A DNA stretch of 64,000 nt. Origin: Telmatactis stephensoni (taxonomy: Eukaryota > Cnidaria > Anthozoa > Actiniaria > Isophelliidae). Under the pieces are notes generated by a model, which did not search any database, was not told the origin of the DNA, and saw only the letters and a program-made list of their open reading frames with translations. Below, piece after piece: positions 1 through 13,197 of this stretch. The stretch lies in NCBI GenBank assembly GCA_029948255.1, contig JALIZF010001826.1, positions 310,001 to 374,000 of the forward strand, written 5' to 3'. Both the position numbers and the translations under genes were made by a program. How positions within the stretch are numbered: position 1 is the stretch's first letter; each line of letters opens with the position of its first letter.

Positions 1-780
1 TATTCTTCAACTCAGGAGTTTTTGTCGTTCACTGCTCGAACTTGAAAAAAATCCCCTCTTAAAGCGAAAACAAAAGCCAGGAATTTGGGTGTATATAATC
101 ATTGTCTTGTACTGAGCGCATAAATGAAACATGCAATAAGATCAATTGGACATATCCGGAAATTCCGTATGGGCTGAAGATGTTAGTAAATTGCCTTGTG
201 ATGACTATTGCAACAGACATATGGTATACCAAAATATCAAAGAGACAAGTTACAAGTTCATCCGTGCGCTCAGCAAAGTTTCGGCTTCACTTTGAAGAGC
301 TCTTGTCATAGCAACCATAATTTCTCTCATGCAATAACGCGCTTAGTCTGAGTATGAGCATTTCTAAAGAAAGAACACGATAGTCAGGTTAGAACTCGTA
401 TTCAACAAGTGAGAGTAGACCATCTCTTCGACAACACTTTTTGTAGATGTGCGTGATGTGTGTCAGCAATGCTAAATAATCAGCAGTCTCAGTCTCTCAT
501 CGAAAAATATTTTGTTTTAGTAATCAACCCTCTCAAAGTACTTGTAAGCTAATGGTTGAACTCTTATATGTGTATGTATACATGAGTGTATTAACTTACT
601 GTTAACATCTCTCTGTTTACTTTTATCATTTCGTGACGGTGCGTGATAACGCGTGATAATTCGTGATGTGCCATTAATTTTTTACAGCAATATTCTCAAT
701 GTTCATTAGTCATCTACGGCATAGAAGATTATTAAAGACTTTCTGATCACGTTTTGTGGTTTGTTTGGGTTGTTTCACCG
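1..780. other. upstream intergenic sequence, no gene seen
   Basis: No reading frame here resembles a protein I recognise; short ORFs such as 102-311 have no domain character and no good splice context. The stretch lies 5' of the ZMYND11 gene. It contains short repeats of the word CGTGATAA near 640-670, but no clear RNA gene or mobile element. Confidence 0.5.
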
Positions 781-968
781 CTACCGGTCACGATGTTTTA
801 TTTCCGTTACGTCATCGGAACAAAGTCGTATTTTCCGATGTCGGCGCTCATGCGTAGTTAGGTCATCGTGCCGCATGATAAAGGGAAACCTCCCGAGTCC
901 AGAAAGGTTTCGTTGATAGGGGAGTTTGTTATTGTGAATTTTATTCACTGTTTTCAGCCAAGCTGCCA
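781..968 (+). promoter_or_regulatory. probable ZMYND11 promoter / 5' UTR with a CRE-like site
   Basis: This block directly precedes the ZMYND11 start codon. It is richer in CpG than its surroundings and holds TTACGTCA at 807-814, which matches a CRE/ATF-type element. No TATA box is obvious. The transcription start cannot be placed from sequence alone, so the promoter call is inference from position and base composition. Confidence 0.35.
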
Positions 969-3900
969 ATGGCTAAGTTTATTGTCAGAAGGAATGCTGA
1001 ACCAATCTATGTGCGAGTTTTAAAAGAAGCGGTTATTAAAATTGCTTCCCAAAAACAATGCCCAAACGAAGAGAGAATTCTTCGGGCTGTTCAACTCGAC
1101 AACGAATGGACAAAAACCGAGATACTGAAACAGCTCAAGCTCGCTGTAAAAGACGGCTTTTTTACTCAAGTTACTGCAATTTCAAGTCATGGTAGTACGA
1201 AAGGAATACCACAAACTGCCTATAGGATTCGCCAAGCTGACAATTCTAAGGTAAAACAGTATTTAATTTGGACTGGTTCGTCACGGAACATATCGGAAGT
1301 GAAAACCCTTGTACAGAACCTCGCATTGTTTATTACTCGATGCACGATTTCGGCCACAAAAACTGAGCTTTTTCTTAAAGCATAATGCTCCTTTGTTAGC
1401 ACACTGAAACTATATTGAATCCGTTAAATAAGCCAAGATTATATAGAAGTTTTTACAATGTTGTGGTACACACTAATTTAGACAAGGCGTCTAATGTTCT
1501 ATTCTGTGTAGTTTCTATGTAATCATTTCTAAAGAATACTAAAGAGAATCTATTAATTAAAAAATAGTGAATGAGATTTCTAGCCATTTAGAGATAAAGA
1601 CGCCGTGGAAATGCAAAAATTATCTTGTATGAATATTCATTATTTTATTCAATAAAAACCACTCTAAAACGAAAATTTTCGTCACGCATATTTTTCATGA
1701 CAAATATCAAAACATTGACCAGTATTCGTCTAGACGGTAATTTGTATAATTCCATTATATGTCAACTAACTTGTTTTTATGTGAAACTTTGTAGAACTCA
1801 AGAACTGACAAATCTAACTAGGAAAAGAGCAACTGTTTGCGAACTACTTTGTATTGATTGTGGGCACATGTCGTTTCTTGTATGCTCACTCAACAGAATA
1901 ACAAAAATATGCATCGTAAAACACTTTTGTAGTTGTTTTATTGTATTTGTAGCAACACTTAGTCATTTAAGGTCATATTAAACGAACTGCAATCATAATT
2001 TAAGCTATCATTAAAAAATACGCCGTCGAAAAAGGTAAACATTGACATGCAAAAGTTCTGCTTGACTCGTCTGAGGGACTAATTAGCATTTAGGTTCTAT
2101 ACGTCATTAGGGTAATCGATCTAATCACAGCATATAATCCATCTTTGTAGTAACCTTTAACAATTGAAAATACTGTACTGCACGATACTGTGTGGTCAAC
2201 TAAATATTGCTATATTTTTGTTATAAAGGATGCATACAGTCATGCATTTGTTAATACTTCCGAGTTATCATGTTGCTTTCTGACCTTTTTACCAGCTCTG
2301 ATACTCATTTTATCTATAGAGTAGTTTTTTATGTCTGCAAAAACAGCACAGCCTCAGCACGACATAGTAACAGTGTATAATTAAGTTTTGAAGTGGAAAT
2401 GTATAAGAGGTTGCAGTCAACTCATTGCATGTAGTTTCAGCACGTTGGAATAGCTTGCATGGTTATATATAGTCTCTAGTTGTTATCTATAGAGTGTGAA
2501 ATAGAATTTAATAGGATTTTTTTAATGATTAATAAGAAATTGCAGCACTGATAAAATCACAGTATGGCACAGTTCTATTTCACACTCTATAGATAACAAC
2601 TAGAGACTATATAACCATGCAAGCTATTCCAACATGTGCTGAAACTACATGCAATGAGTTGACTGCAACCTCTTATACACTTCCACTTCAAAACTTAAGG
2701 TTTACATGTACACAACAATGCAAGATATAGTTGAGTGAACATTTACACATAAAACATTGTTTTCAACTAAAATTAACTCAAAGAATTTTATTGATTTTTA
2801 GTACTGTGTTGAATTAAGGGAATGAATTACTTGTATCCAATTAATGTTTTTAGATTGTAAATTAACAATTATGTCTTCATCTGTAGCTACATGTAGTTAC
2901 TAATTACTTTTGAATGCATCATAGGCATGCATGCCAGTCCACACCTACATGTAGTGGACGTAAAACTAACAGATGCACAATGAATCTTAAGGAAAAAACG
3001 ACACTTTTTAAGTTTTTTACTGACATGTTTTGGCAGTACGACTGCCATCCAGAGTGAGATTACAAGGTGAATGGAAGATATATATATTTACATAAGAACA
3101 AAAGAAAAAGCAACTAATGACACAAGCGTAAACTGGCATGCTTGACTAGTTGGTTTAAGGAGGGCTTTAGCCAGTTGATATGTGCTAAATGTAGTCCACA
3201 CCTACAAACACTACTGACATTAATTATGTTGAATTTAGACATTACTAAGATTGTATTTGGTGATTGAGACAATTTTAACACAGAATTTGAGTTGGACTTG
3301 CCCTATCAGTTGGTTAGGACAAAGCTTTGATACCCACAATGCTTATAATCACCAAAAATAACATTTTTTCTCTATAGACCAACACATATATCTCTTCACA
3401 TACATGTATACAATTGTGCTTCAATTTTATCCTTGGTTCAATTTTCATTTTCCTTTGTGTTTGAATTGTGTATGCAGGTAATGTATGATAATGATTGAGT
3501 ATAAAACAAATGAAAAATAAAAATTGAACCAAGGTTAACATCTACCCAAAACATAATTAATACGTCTAGATTAAGTCAATTAAAAATCAGAGAAAACTTT
3601 AAAAAGAAAATAATTAGTACATGACAATATACATGTCTTTGACATAATGCTGACTTGACTGTCCCACCAGGGGTTCAATTAAGGTTTTAAGCAGCAGGGC
3701 ATCAGGCTATGGCACGTTCTTTATGTATAGGATTATGCATGTTCTTTAGCAGAAAATGGGTTGAAACCTTAAACCACCCAGGAGAAATCATGCAGACAAC
3801 TGGTCAGTGGACGAGTACCCTTATGGTTGGTAAAATACAGTGGCATGTGTGAATTGCCAGAGGGCAAATACATGTATCCCTCTACAGTAGTAGCCAAGTC

Positions 3901-6900
3901 TTTGATACAGTGTAATAAAAAAGGTTAAATGTCTGAACTTTTCTTGTGTACTTGAATACAGCTTTGAGTCAAGTGAATATTACTGTCTGTTATATTTGTG
4001 CCAAAACATGATATACTGTATATGCATATGATAGTGGAACCTTTGTAAATATAATATGGTGACCCTTGGGACCTTGAACAGTGGCTGTGTATATACAGTG
4101 TATAGAGATGGATGCTGGATGTGGCTAATAGTGTATTTCATTGATTCTTTACCACCCTTGAGAGATGGCTTCCTCAGAGCTCTGAATTACATCATTTAGT
4201 GTTTGATATTATTTACACCATAACGATGAGCCATACAAAATCCAGATTAACTTGACAATCTTGTTATGGCATGGCACCACTAAATCTGGTTGCATGGGTC
4301 TATCATATTTGTATCTGTATAGTGATTTCTGTATAGTGTATAGGCATCTGTATAGTGATAACTGTATCATCGTGTGAACAGAAAATTTGTTGGCCTTATA
4401 GGGATGCCATACCAAAAATAATTGGTCCGCCATTACCGTGAAAAGATGAACATGTACTTTGGGCTTAAATATTAGAATGTTTGGAAATGAGTGCAGATAG
4501 ATTTATAGAAATTCAGTCTTGAATTTACTATTTCTGGCTGCTAAATAGAGGTCAAAATGACAAAGATTTAAAAATTATTAAAGAATGGACTGCTTACATT
4601 AAGATGGTTTGAAATTTTGTGCCATTTATATTTAGTCTGTTACACCTAACCTAAATACTGTATATAACAAATATAACCTTTAACCTTTACCTTAAAAAAC
4701 CTTCAGAGAAAATTAAACCAGTGGGAAAATAACTACTAACAACATATATTTGCTATAGGTACCCTCGCAATTCCATAAATCACTGTTTGACCTGTAGATA
4801 CTGGTAACTCTCCTATTTGAGGGGTATAGACTGGTGTCTAAAAAATAAAGAGGCTCGCAAAGCTCAGATTTGATTTTTGTAGAGGCTCGGAGGCTCAGAT
4901 TTTTCAAGATATTAGGCTCGGAATCTCAGAATTTTCAAATGCTGGGGTCGGAAGCTCGGATTTTGGATTTTGCATGTTGAAAGCAGGCTCAGATTTTAAA
5001 ACAAGGGGCTCGCAGGCTCGGGAGGCTTGGATTTTACCATTCTATACCCCTTATTTGCCTGGTGCCCTGCCCTTAATGAAACTAGTGCTCCACTAGCTTA
5101 CTGTACAATACTGTACATAACATAACATAATAGTAATTCTGATACCCAGGCTTAGTTATGACATGTTTCTACTTCCAGGAAGCACAGCCTACAGAAACAA
5201 GTGACTGGTATTGTTGGGTTTGTCATGGAGCTGGTGAAATTATTCAATGTGATCACTGTCCACGTGTCTTCCATCGAAAATGTGCGCGTGATGGATCTGT
5301 TTCTGGAGGAAAGTGGAAATGTCCATCATGTCAGGTACGTGTTGTGGTGTATCTCACACCATAGAAAATACAGTCAATCAGAAAGCAGAAAAGCTGTTGA
5401 ATGTATATTTGGCGGTATTCAACTATCTCTTACTATGAGACATTGCTGTAATTGGCTGTAGTTTCTATGGTGTGGGATTATAAAATAGTTATACATAATT
5501 ATGGTTTCTTGTGACATACTGTGGCTGTCCCACTCATCAATTATATTTTCTTTATATACACACTTACTTGCCTAAAGGCTCGTGTGTATACTAGAAAATA
5601 CAAGACTTGACTTGTGGAATATTTCATGTATATACTAAAAATGGTTTAGATTTTTCCTGTTTGTTGAATGCATGCTTGAATTGCTGGCTAGCCGTCTTCA
5701 TTCAATGAGTTTTAAACAATCTTGCTATTAAAATACTGTACTTTAATTAAACAGATTTTAGCTTATTTAGTTGTCAGCAGCTGCACACAGTGTGAACAAT
5801 CACAGGGAAAATGTCAATTCCCAACTTGGGGCTTCCCTGTATCTAATAACCTGGGAATCTGTTTTATTTAACTTGGGAAATCTGTAATACCCAAACTTGT
5901 AAAAATAGAACAGATTCCCAGGGATTCCCTGGTTAGACACAGGGAAGTGCCGGCATATTTGACTCAAGCTGGGTATTAAGTAAACATGTTTTCCCTGTGA
6001 TTGTTTAAACCTTGTTTAGTTAAACCACTTTTAAACATGTTTAAATTGTTTGTGTGAATGGGTCTACAAAGTTGCAAAAATTTATTTGGAACAACAGTAA
6101 ACATAGGTGACTGAGTGCGTAAGCTGATCAGGTTTTAAGTATTGACAATCTTCTCAAGCAGGGTTGTCTCATTGCTTTTGACAACAGAAATGCTTGCCAT
6201 TTGTTATTCTAAGGTTTGTGTTGCTCCTTTCTCTTTCAGCCAGCAAAGCTTCCACCTCTGATAAATAGCAAAACAGTAGACGAGTTATCCAAAATGTTTC
6301 TGTATACAATGGACAGAATGAAAGAAAAGGTATAAGTATGTTAAATTTGTAAGAATTATTGACAAAGCAACAGTATAGCTTTCATAGTTTTTAGCATGTT
6401 TTTTCATACTTTGTTGGTTTTCTCTGTGTTAATAGAGTTAGTGGTGTGTTGGCATGTCAGTGTTTAAAATACAATTCAATGCAAATAATAAATGGATAAA
6501 TGTATTTGTTGATAGACATAGAAATGTAGAGTGATGTATTACATAACCAATGAGTGAGGTTAAAATGTACTATTAGATATAGTGTCTATTTACATATAAT
6601 TGGTTGTCAAGTGCCACATTCAAGATTGCTATTGATAGACCTGAGGCTTAGTAGGGCAGCACAAGAATGTCAAGGGTGGACAAGTGAACTGGATAGAAGA
6701 GAAATCTACTGAGGCAACTGTGCATGTCTTCATGCTGTCTCATGCCTTCTCTTTTCTTGTTCTCTTCAGAACATGTAGCATGTCAATAACTTACTGTTTT
6801 GCAAATCATTTGTGAGATGTGCATTATATCTTTGCATTGTCTTGTTTAATATTGAACTACTAATTGTACAGCATACTTAACCTATTATCAAGATACTGTA

Positions 6901-9900
6901 ATGGTCTTTTGCTATTTAGTATAAAGTTAATTGAAGTGTTTGCTTACAATGTTATTAATCTGTTTAGGCCAAGAATTTTCTAAGACCAATTGACCTTGAT
7001 GAATATGAAGATTACCTAGACTTTATATTTAAACCCATGGATCTTAGTTTGCTAGAAAAGGTATGTGACATAGTTGTATTCCACTTAAAGGGCACTGTGT
7101 AATAACATCATAAGTTATTCTTGATCAATTGCCAGGTTTGTCCAAGAGACCATGATTGTGGTATAATTATGTTCTCTTGGTTCTTCTCAAGGTCTTTCAA
7201 TTCCAATTTAGAATTCAGGAATCAGAAATCACTTACTATGTTTTTGCAAGGATCCTTGAATGGGCTTAGCTTAAAGTTCTCTAGACTAGACTGCATTTGT
7301 TACATGTACATCTAGTTGATGAAACCTCTGTACATGTAACTTCTAGAACCTACAGGAAAAGCAATACAAGACACCAAAAGAATTTAGAGAAGAAGCTCAA
7401 TGGATGCTGCATAACTCAATGATATATTTTGGAGGTAAGTAAGATAACAGAAGGAACCTTTTACAAGAACAAGGGAAATATAAAAAGTTGAAGTGTCGAC
7501 ATTTAATTTCGATTCCTTTAATTTGAGAGAGAGAAAGAAAAAAATCTCAAGTGGAACTTGAACCGATGACCTTCTGCCTCTTGTAGGACGTGTATATATA
7601 CACGTTTTTCAACTTTCCCTGTTTCTCTTTGATGTACTACAATGTAAGTGCTTATTCTAGAGATGCAACTTTGTGGAAATTCTGTAATTGGAATATAAAT
7701 GCCCCATAATTGAATACATCACTGATGATAAGACTGATATATCTGCCACTCTGTACTTCAAAACTTATAGCCTTGCTGTTTCAATTGCTGTTTCAATCGC
7801 TGTTTCAACTTGCTGTTTCAATTGCCTTTCTGTTCTATGTTTGTCTTTGTGTTTGTATTCTGCATATGTAATAATATATTGGCTTGGCTTGGTCCCCCTT
7901 TCTCGAAAAAGCCCCCCCCCCCCAAAATTTCAGAATTTCAGATTGGGGCCTCACTGATTGAGTGTCAGGCTGCTACCAATTTTTCTGTTTTTGAGTCACC
8001 TTTTTTCAATATCAGTAAATTAAAGACTTGATCTCTGTAAAAGTGTAATTGAAAATATTACTAGAAAAAAACTAAAATCGTAATGTAATTCATGTACACC
8101 AGCTTATTATAAGCGTACATGTACAGTATTCAGTAAGTTAAGTGTTTTTTTAACGTAACAAAATATTTCTTTTCAGAGGATACAGACATGACTGACTTGG
8201 CTGAAGCCATAATGGAGGACTGTGATGGAGAGGTAAGTCGTTGATTTACTTCAGCTGTTGCATGAAGGAGGAAGGGAGAAAGTCCGGGAGAAAGTGGTCA
8301 AAGTTGGAGGTTTCCAATATTAGGAGGTTTGCTGCAAGCGTCTTCCGGTCCACTCCTCTCTCTCCTAATCACTGTTTTTGACTACACAGGAATCCCAAAC
8401 AACCAAATCGCTCCCCATTCCCCTGAAAGAAACGCTTGCAACCCAGGCTAATGCTTCCTCAATGCTGCTACGTGACTGCCAATACCGAATGTACATTCTT
8501 TAACCAACCGTTATTTCTACAGTGCATTGACTTACATGTATATAGCTAATTCAATTAACGTTGTCGCTGGAAAAAGCCTAAAGCCTAAAGCTTTGAGAGC
8601 GGAATCATGAAAAATTTTTATCACCGTGACATCATTACCGAATAAACTAGCCATTTCTAATAGAAAGTGAAGTGCTGCGAGCAGAAAACAGCTGGTGTAT
8701 CCACGTTAGCAGAACTGTTCCCCTAAAACTCACGAAAGTACACCGCTTTCTCTGATATATGAAATGTTTCTTGTCTATCTCTTGTGCGTTGTGTGACGAA
8801 CACTGCTAGTTGACCTTCAATGTTGAACTACAAAACATAATTCTCCAGGATCAGTGTCGGACACACACAGTTCAAAATATTTAGCACTGAGTAAAAGCAA
8901 TTTTTCAAACAATCACAAACGGCTAGCGTTGGCAATGATTATAAAACTAACTGATTTTAAAAAGCTAGTTGTACGTTGCATCACGGTCAAAGATACCGCA
9001 TTGTCTACTGTACTATTTGACGCTAATTAGATCAAACGAATGATAAATACAATTCCATCACATACAAAGTATAAAATTTTCTTTCATGGGGTAACCAAAT
9101 ATATTGCAGAGATTCTCAGCGCGACCTCACTTCATACTTATTATCTTGGCTTGAATTGATTCGGCCCGTAGACGAGCTTCGATTCGAACAGTAATACGCA
9201 AAATCACCCGTTACAGAACATTGCCCTCTCGAAAAAATATCACTTAGCATTTGGTGATTTTCATTTATACTTCGAGAAACATAAAACCTCTCGAATGGAA
9301 TCGCACAGGAATCCCAATTTATCCCTGTGACGTCAAGGCTCGCCATGAACATACCACCGTACATAAAAATCGAGTTCGCGGATCAATATTAAGGTGACGT
9401 CATAAATCGCACAGGAATCCCACATCAAGAATAGTATTGCTGCTCGCTTCGCTCCCAGCAAAAACTCACTGTATGCTTGCAAATTCTACAACTTGGACAC
9501 ATATTCCTTAATTTCTCAGATAGCCTACAAAGAAGTGTGTTAGTACACAAAAGTTATTTGAAAGGCTTTAGCCTTTAGGCTTTTTCAGCGACAACGTTAA
9601 TTGAAATAGCTATATATTGTCATATGGAAATGTACTACCATCTTTTCACCTTGAAAATCACCATGGTGGTCTTGTTGTTTCAGCTTGAGGAGTTGATACG
9701 ATGCCCTGATTGCTACTTGATGTCAAACCTACGAACTACTAACTGGTTCACCAAACCATGTGTGAGTGTATTACCCGTCATTAGAGTTAGTCCGTGAACA
9801 GCCTGTGGGGGGAGGGGAGGGGAGGGGAGGAGGAAGAGAAGAGCCTGTTCAAAGGCTACATTAGAGTATACACCTGTTGATAAACGTTTGGTGATCTGAT

Positions 9901-12603
9901 GCGAAACCAAGTTTATGCATTTGTGATTTTTGTGCTCAGTTGTTTGAAAGTAGATTAGCACTATCCGACGGTTAAGTCTAAAGAAAACCATGACCCTGGG
10001 TTAGCGCTAACCTGCTTTCAAATAACTGATCTCTGGTGTTAACCACAACCACAACAACAACAACACACCTCCAACAACAGTAACAACAACAACAACAAGA
10101 ACACACTGCAAAAACGCGCGAGTAAATTTACTTATAAACTTGAGTAAATCGGTGCATCCACAGTAACTCACTTATCCGAGTAAATTTACTCAGTTATTTG
10201 AGTAAAGGCTACGCGGTTACTCAGTTATTTGAGTAAAGGGTACTCAGTTACTCAAATAACTGAGTAAATTTACTGGGATAAGTAAGTTATTGTGGATGCA
10301 TCGATTTACTCAAATTTTTGAGTTAATTTACTCGCGCGTTTTTGCAGTGCAACAACAACAACAACAACAATAACAACAACTCCGCAGCAACAACAACTAC
10401 AATATCTAAAGCAACAAAAACAACAGTAAATCAGCAGCAACAACAACTACAATATCTAAAGCAACAAAAACAACAGTAAATCAGCAGCAACAACAACAGC
10501 AAAAAGTAGTCGAGTTGTGGTTAGTATAAGGAGAGATATTTTAACGAGTATGTTTTTGTTTGTTTAGTTTTATCCACACGAGTTAGTTTGGGCCAAAATG
10601 ACAGGCGAACCACCATGGCCGTCCAAGCTACTGGAATGGAACGAAGAAAAGACTAAAGCACTGGTGCGATTTTTTGGCAGCGCACATCAAAGGGCCTGGG
10701 TCGTAAGTAAGAATATAACACCAATAACCCAAAAACCCGATGTCAAAAAACGACCCCAGAGATGGCTGCAAGCTGTGGAAGAAATGAAGTTGTATCAACG
10801 ACAGCTTAATCAGCTGGAAAATAAAATATCAAAGGTAATGATAACCTCTACAGGTCATTCATGTACATAATTGTTACTCTACATGTAGCAATACGATGGC
10901 TAGAGATATGGCAGACAGTTTGGGTTTGTTTCGACGTAAAATAAATTACTTTCATCTTTGCTTACCTTGAACACAACAACGTTGCCAGGAACTCCCATGC
11001 ATGTCTATCAGAAACAGGGACACCTGCAACATCGTACATTTTTAACCAATCAATCAACACACAGACAATAACTGCCAAACAGACTTTTGACGCGCTCCCT
11101 TGCTTTGACGATAAAACGCAAAATATCACTGAAACATTTAAGCTTTTTTGGTTCCGGTCAAACGAGAACGCAATTCAGTTGAAATGCAAGTTTTGACTTG
11201 TGAGTGCTTGTGTCATTTGAACACCATTCCACGCAAGTGAACGTAAGTTGTTAGAAAACCCTCGACTAAAATCAAACAGCTGAAGGATAAGGACAGAATA
11301 TAGGTTGGTTTTGTTTGGGTTGTTTGTTAATAGAAATTTGGACTAAAAACGAGAAAAAAGAACTTGCGAAGTTAGGCGCGGTAACTGTTTAAACAAAACT
11401 TGCATCGACTCACATTCTCACTTGACTGGGGCCTTATATACCTATTTCAAAAAAGGTTGTCGTATGAGAGGTCTCAAGCCTACGCGACTAGACCGAAAAG
11501 GAGTATGGGTAGTTGCAAAATTTCCCTCTATTTTTCGCATTGGTCTTGATTTCAGCATCAGCAAATGAAGCTCTTTGATGTATTAGGTCATGGCAAGCTG
11601 AAGTTGAATTATGGTGTGGATATTTGTGTGGTTTTATTGTAGCTCTAGTAATTTCTACCCATACTACCTTTCGGGTGAGTCGCGTAGGCTTTTGCCGACA
11701 ACGTGTATTGAAATAGGTATATAAAGCTTCCATGCAAGGCCCATTTACACATCTGTATCAAATTACTTTGTGCACGTTTGTAACTAGTCTCGTATCTGAT
11801 CTCTTGTGTTCCAGAATTTGCCCACTTTGAAAGCAAGAGACTCGGTGTACGTAGAAAAGTCAGTGCAGGCTAACACACTGTGCGATGAAAACAGAAACTG
11901 TGGGAAACAATCTGAAAATAGCGAACTTCAACAAAAAATAAATGAACTTAGTAAAAAATTAGAGGACGAAATCAAGAAAAATGCTGAAATAATTAAAAGA
12001 AAAGACGAACGGATCAAGATTCTTCAAGATCACGCGAAAACATTAGAGGATCACTTGAACTCCGCAGTGCTGAATTTAGAAGGCGAACGAAACAGAGCAA
12101 AGGAATATAAGCAACGGCTTGAAAAACTGGAAAGTATGGGGAATAATGTAGATGGAACTTGTAATCATGTTATGACCAATGGATCAGCACCTGGAGACCA
12201 AGAATTATGTCGAGATTTGAGTACCACTGTGTGTCCTGGGTCATCGAAACCCAGAGAACGAAAAAATCTGGATGAAATCAAGCGTGCCCTTAACAAAGAA
12301 CGACTAGAACGCGAAAAAGCCATTGCTGATGCTGTGAAGAAGGCCAAAAAAGAACACGAACGACAAGTTCAAAGAACTTTACAAACTACTCGAGATGAAG
12401 CCGAGAGGGCGCTCAAAGAAGCTGTGTCGTCCACCAAGCGAAAACAGTGGTGTGCTTATTGTTCCAACGAAGCCTTTTATCCATGTTGCTGGAATACTAG
12501 TTACTGTACTGTCGACTGTCAAAAGGCTGATTGGTGTTCTCATCGATACCATTGTATGCGCCTTGCTTGTAACTGTGGTAGAAATTGTACAAAGTCATGT
12601 TGA
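969..12603 (+). CDS. ZMYND11: ZMYND11 (BS69) chromatin reader, 9 coding exons
   Basis: Exons 969-1250, 5179-5334, 6240-6329, 6968-7060, 7347-7434, 8177-8232, 9684-9761, 10568-10834 and 11815-12603 join in frame into 632 residues (human protein about 602). Order: N-terminal winged-helix domain (1-94), PHD finger with full Cys4-His-Cys3 (about 104-146), bromodomain and following zinc-binding segment (147-281), PWWP (282-370, with VWAKMTG and VRFFG), long coiled coil (about 395-575), MYND finger (583-617, beginning CAYC). In vertebrates this protein reads H3.3 lysine-36 trimethylation in the nucleus, restrains transcription elongation, and uses MYND to bind PxLxP partners. All junctions are GT-AG with matching phases. 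The ATG at 969 aligns with the human N-terminus. The C-terminus runs a few residues past MYND with four extra cysteines. Orthology is very likely; the function is inferred from the family. Confidence 0.95.
2381..2698. mobile_element. long inverted-repeat (MITE-like) element in ZMYND11 intron 1
   Basis: Two arms of about 125 bp (2381-2505 and 2574-2698) are near-perfect reverse complements around a spacer of about 68 bp. There is no coding capacity. This is typical of a non-autonomous foldback or MITE. I could not assign a superfamily. Confidence 0.8.
3432..3535. mobile_element. short inverted-repeat element
   Basis: CCTTGGTTCAATTTTCATTT at the left is mirrored by its reverse complement near 3508-3535, giving a stem of about 27 bp with mismatches. 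It sits in ZMYND11 intron 1. The rest of that intron (1251-5178) holds no exon I can support. Confidence 0.5.
4819..5051. mobile_element. MITE-like element with internal GGCTCGGA repeats
   Basis: The ends carry short inverted repeats (AGGGGTATAGACTGG / CCATTCTATACCCCT). The inside consists of several degenerate copies of AGGCTCGGAGGCTCAGATTT. It lies just 5' of ZMYND11 exon 2. Confidence 0.5.
5795..6006. mobile_element. palindromic MITE in ZMYND11 intron 2
   Basis: Terminal inverted repeats begin AACAATCACAGGGAAAATGT and end with the matching complement. Further internal complementarity (CCTGGGAATCTGTT / AACAGATTCCCAGG) makes most of the 212 bp foldable. It is non-coding. Confidence 0.75.
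8539..9616. mobile_element. 1.08-kb TIR element (family with 11435-11723)
   Basis: The terminal inverted repeat starts TATATAGCTAATTCAATTAA, continues ACGTTGTCGCTG and AAAAAGCCTAAAG, and is mirrored at 9558-9616. The interior has no transposase. It fills most of ZMYND11 intron 6. The TIR resembles that of the 11435-11723 element (TATATA.CTATTTCAAT..ACGTTGTCG), so both probably belong to one family mobilised in trans. Confidence 0.75.
9807..9831 (+). repeat. G-rich tract with G-quadruplex potential
   Basis: Four G-runs of at least four bases separated by single A residues lie on the sense strand of ZMYND11 intron 7, immediately before a dispersed repeat block. The pattern meets the usual G-quadruplex definition with one-base loops. 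Confidence 0.6.
9828..10050 (+). repeat. dispersed repeat block, second copy at 19847-20070
   Basis: About 220 bp running from GGAGGAAGAGAAGAGCCTG to the CCACAACCACAAC border is almost identical to 19847-20070, in the same orientation, with only a few substitutions. The open frame across it is a shadow of the repeat, not a gene. Confidence 0.8.
10104..10349. mobile_element. palindromic MITE with CACTGCAAAAACG ends
   Basis: The ends are CACTGCAAAAACGCGCGAGT and its complement. The interior is nested repeats of GAGTAAATTTACT on both strands, so the element can fold almost completely. It is inserted in an (AAC)n tract of ZMYND11 intron 7. The CACTG start is compatible with a CACTA-like origin, but the target duplication cannot be resolved inside the AAC repeat. 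Confidence 0.8.
10350..10505 (+). repeat. AAC-rich repeat with a duplicated ~52-bp unit
   Basis: (CAA)n sequence includes two tandem copies of a unit starting GCAGCAACAACAACTACAAT (about 10384-10488). Together with 10040-10103 it flanks the CACTG MITE. Confidence 0.75.
11435..11723. mobile_element. 289-bp TIR element in ZMYND11 intron 8
   Basis: The left end TATATACCTATTTCA and the GTTGTCG / GCCTACGCGACT segments are mirrored at the right end, with pairing to about 11520 and from about 11640. It is non-coding. Its TIR resembles that of 8539-9616. It lies about 90 bp upstream of the last exon's acceptor. Confidence 0.75.
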
Positions 12604-13197
12604 TGGCGGTTGGTCAGTACGTAGTACATAGCAAACACGACGCGACTCCGTGCACGCTGATTAATTAGATTCAAAATGACCGTTGACGTCCCCGACGTGA
12701 AGAAGAGGACAACCTGAACGTGACGTGGTCACGGTCGTCGCGCAGTAAACGAATGTAAAATACACGCATCTCAAGTGCTATTCTCGCGTCGCGTTTGACA
12801 AATCTACCAGTACAAGATTTAAGGTCTTGGTTCTTGAGGTCATTTTAAATAAGGATGATGAGGTGACATTCTAGGTGTTCTATATTTATGTAATTTACTG
12901 TCAATTAAGAGTTAAACTCTCATACCAAGAATGTCCAAGGTCGTCCGTGAATCTACTCACTCACCTTTCAGGAACCCAGCCCATTTGTACAGAACTAGTT
13001 GTTTAACAAACACTGTCACGCTGAATCATGACAAAGTATTTGTTACAGTTACGTGTGTTGTGTGACAAACATTAGCACTGTTAGTGTAACTCTCACCCTT
13101 TACAACATCACATAAGAAAGTAATTCAAGTAGTTGTGTTTATACCATTGCTGCCCTCTTTACGTCACAATATAAAGTAATACGTGAAGTAGTTATTT
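12604..13197. other. ZMYND11 3' UTR and intergenic sequence
   Basis: After the ZMYND11 stop I see no further coding exon. No AATAAA is well placed close to the stop, so the polyadenylation site is not located. Nothing else is recognised. Confidence 0.4.
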
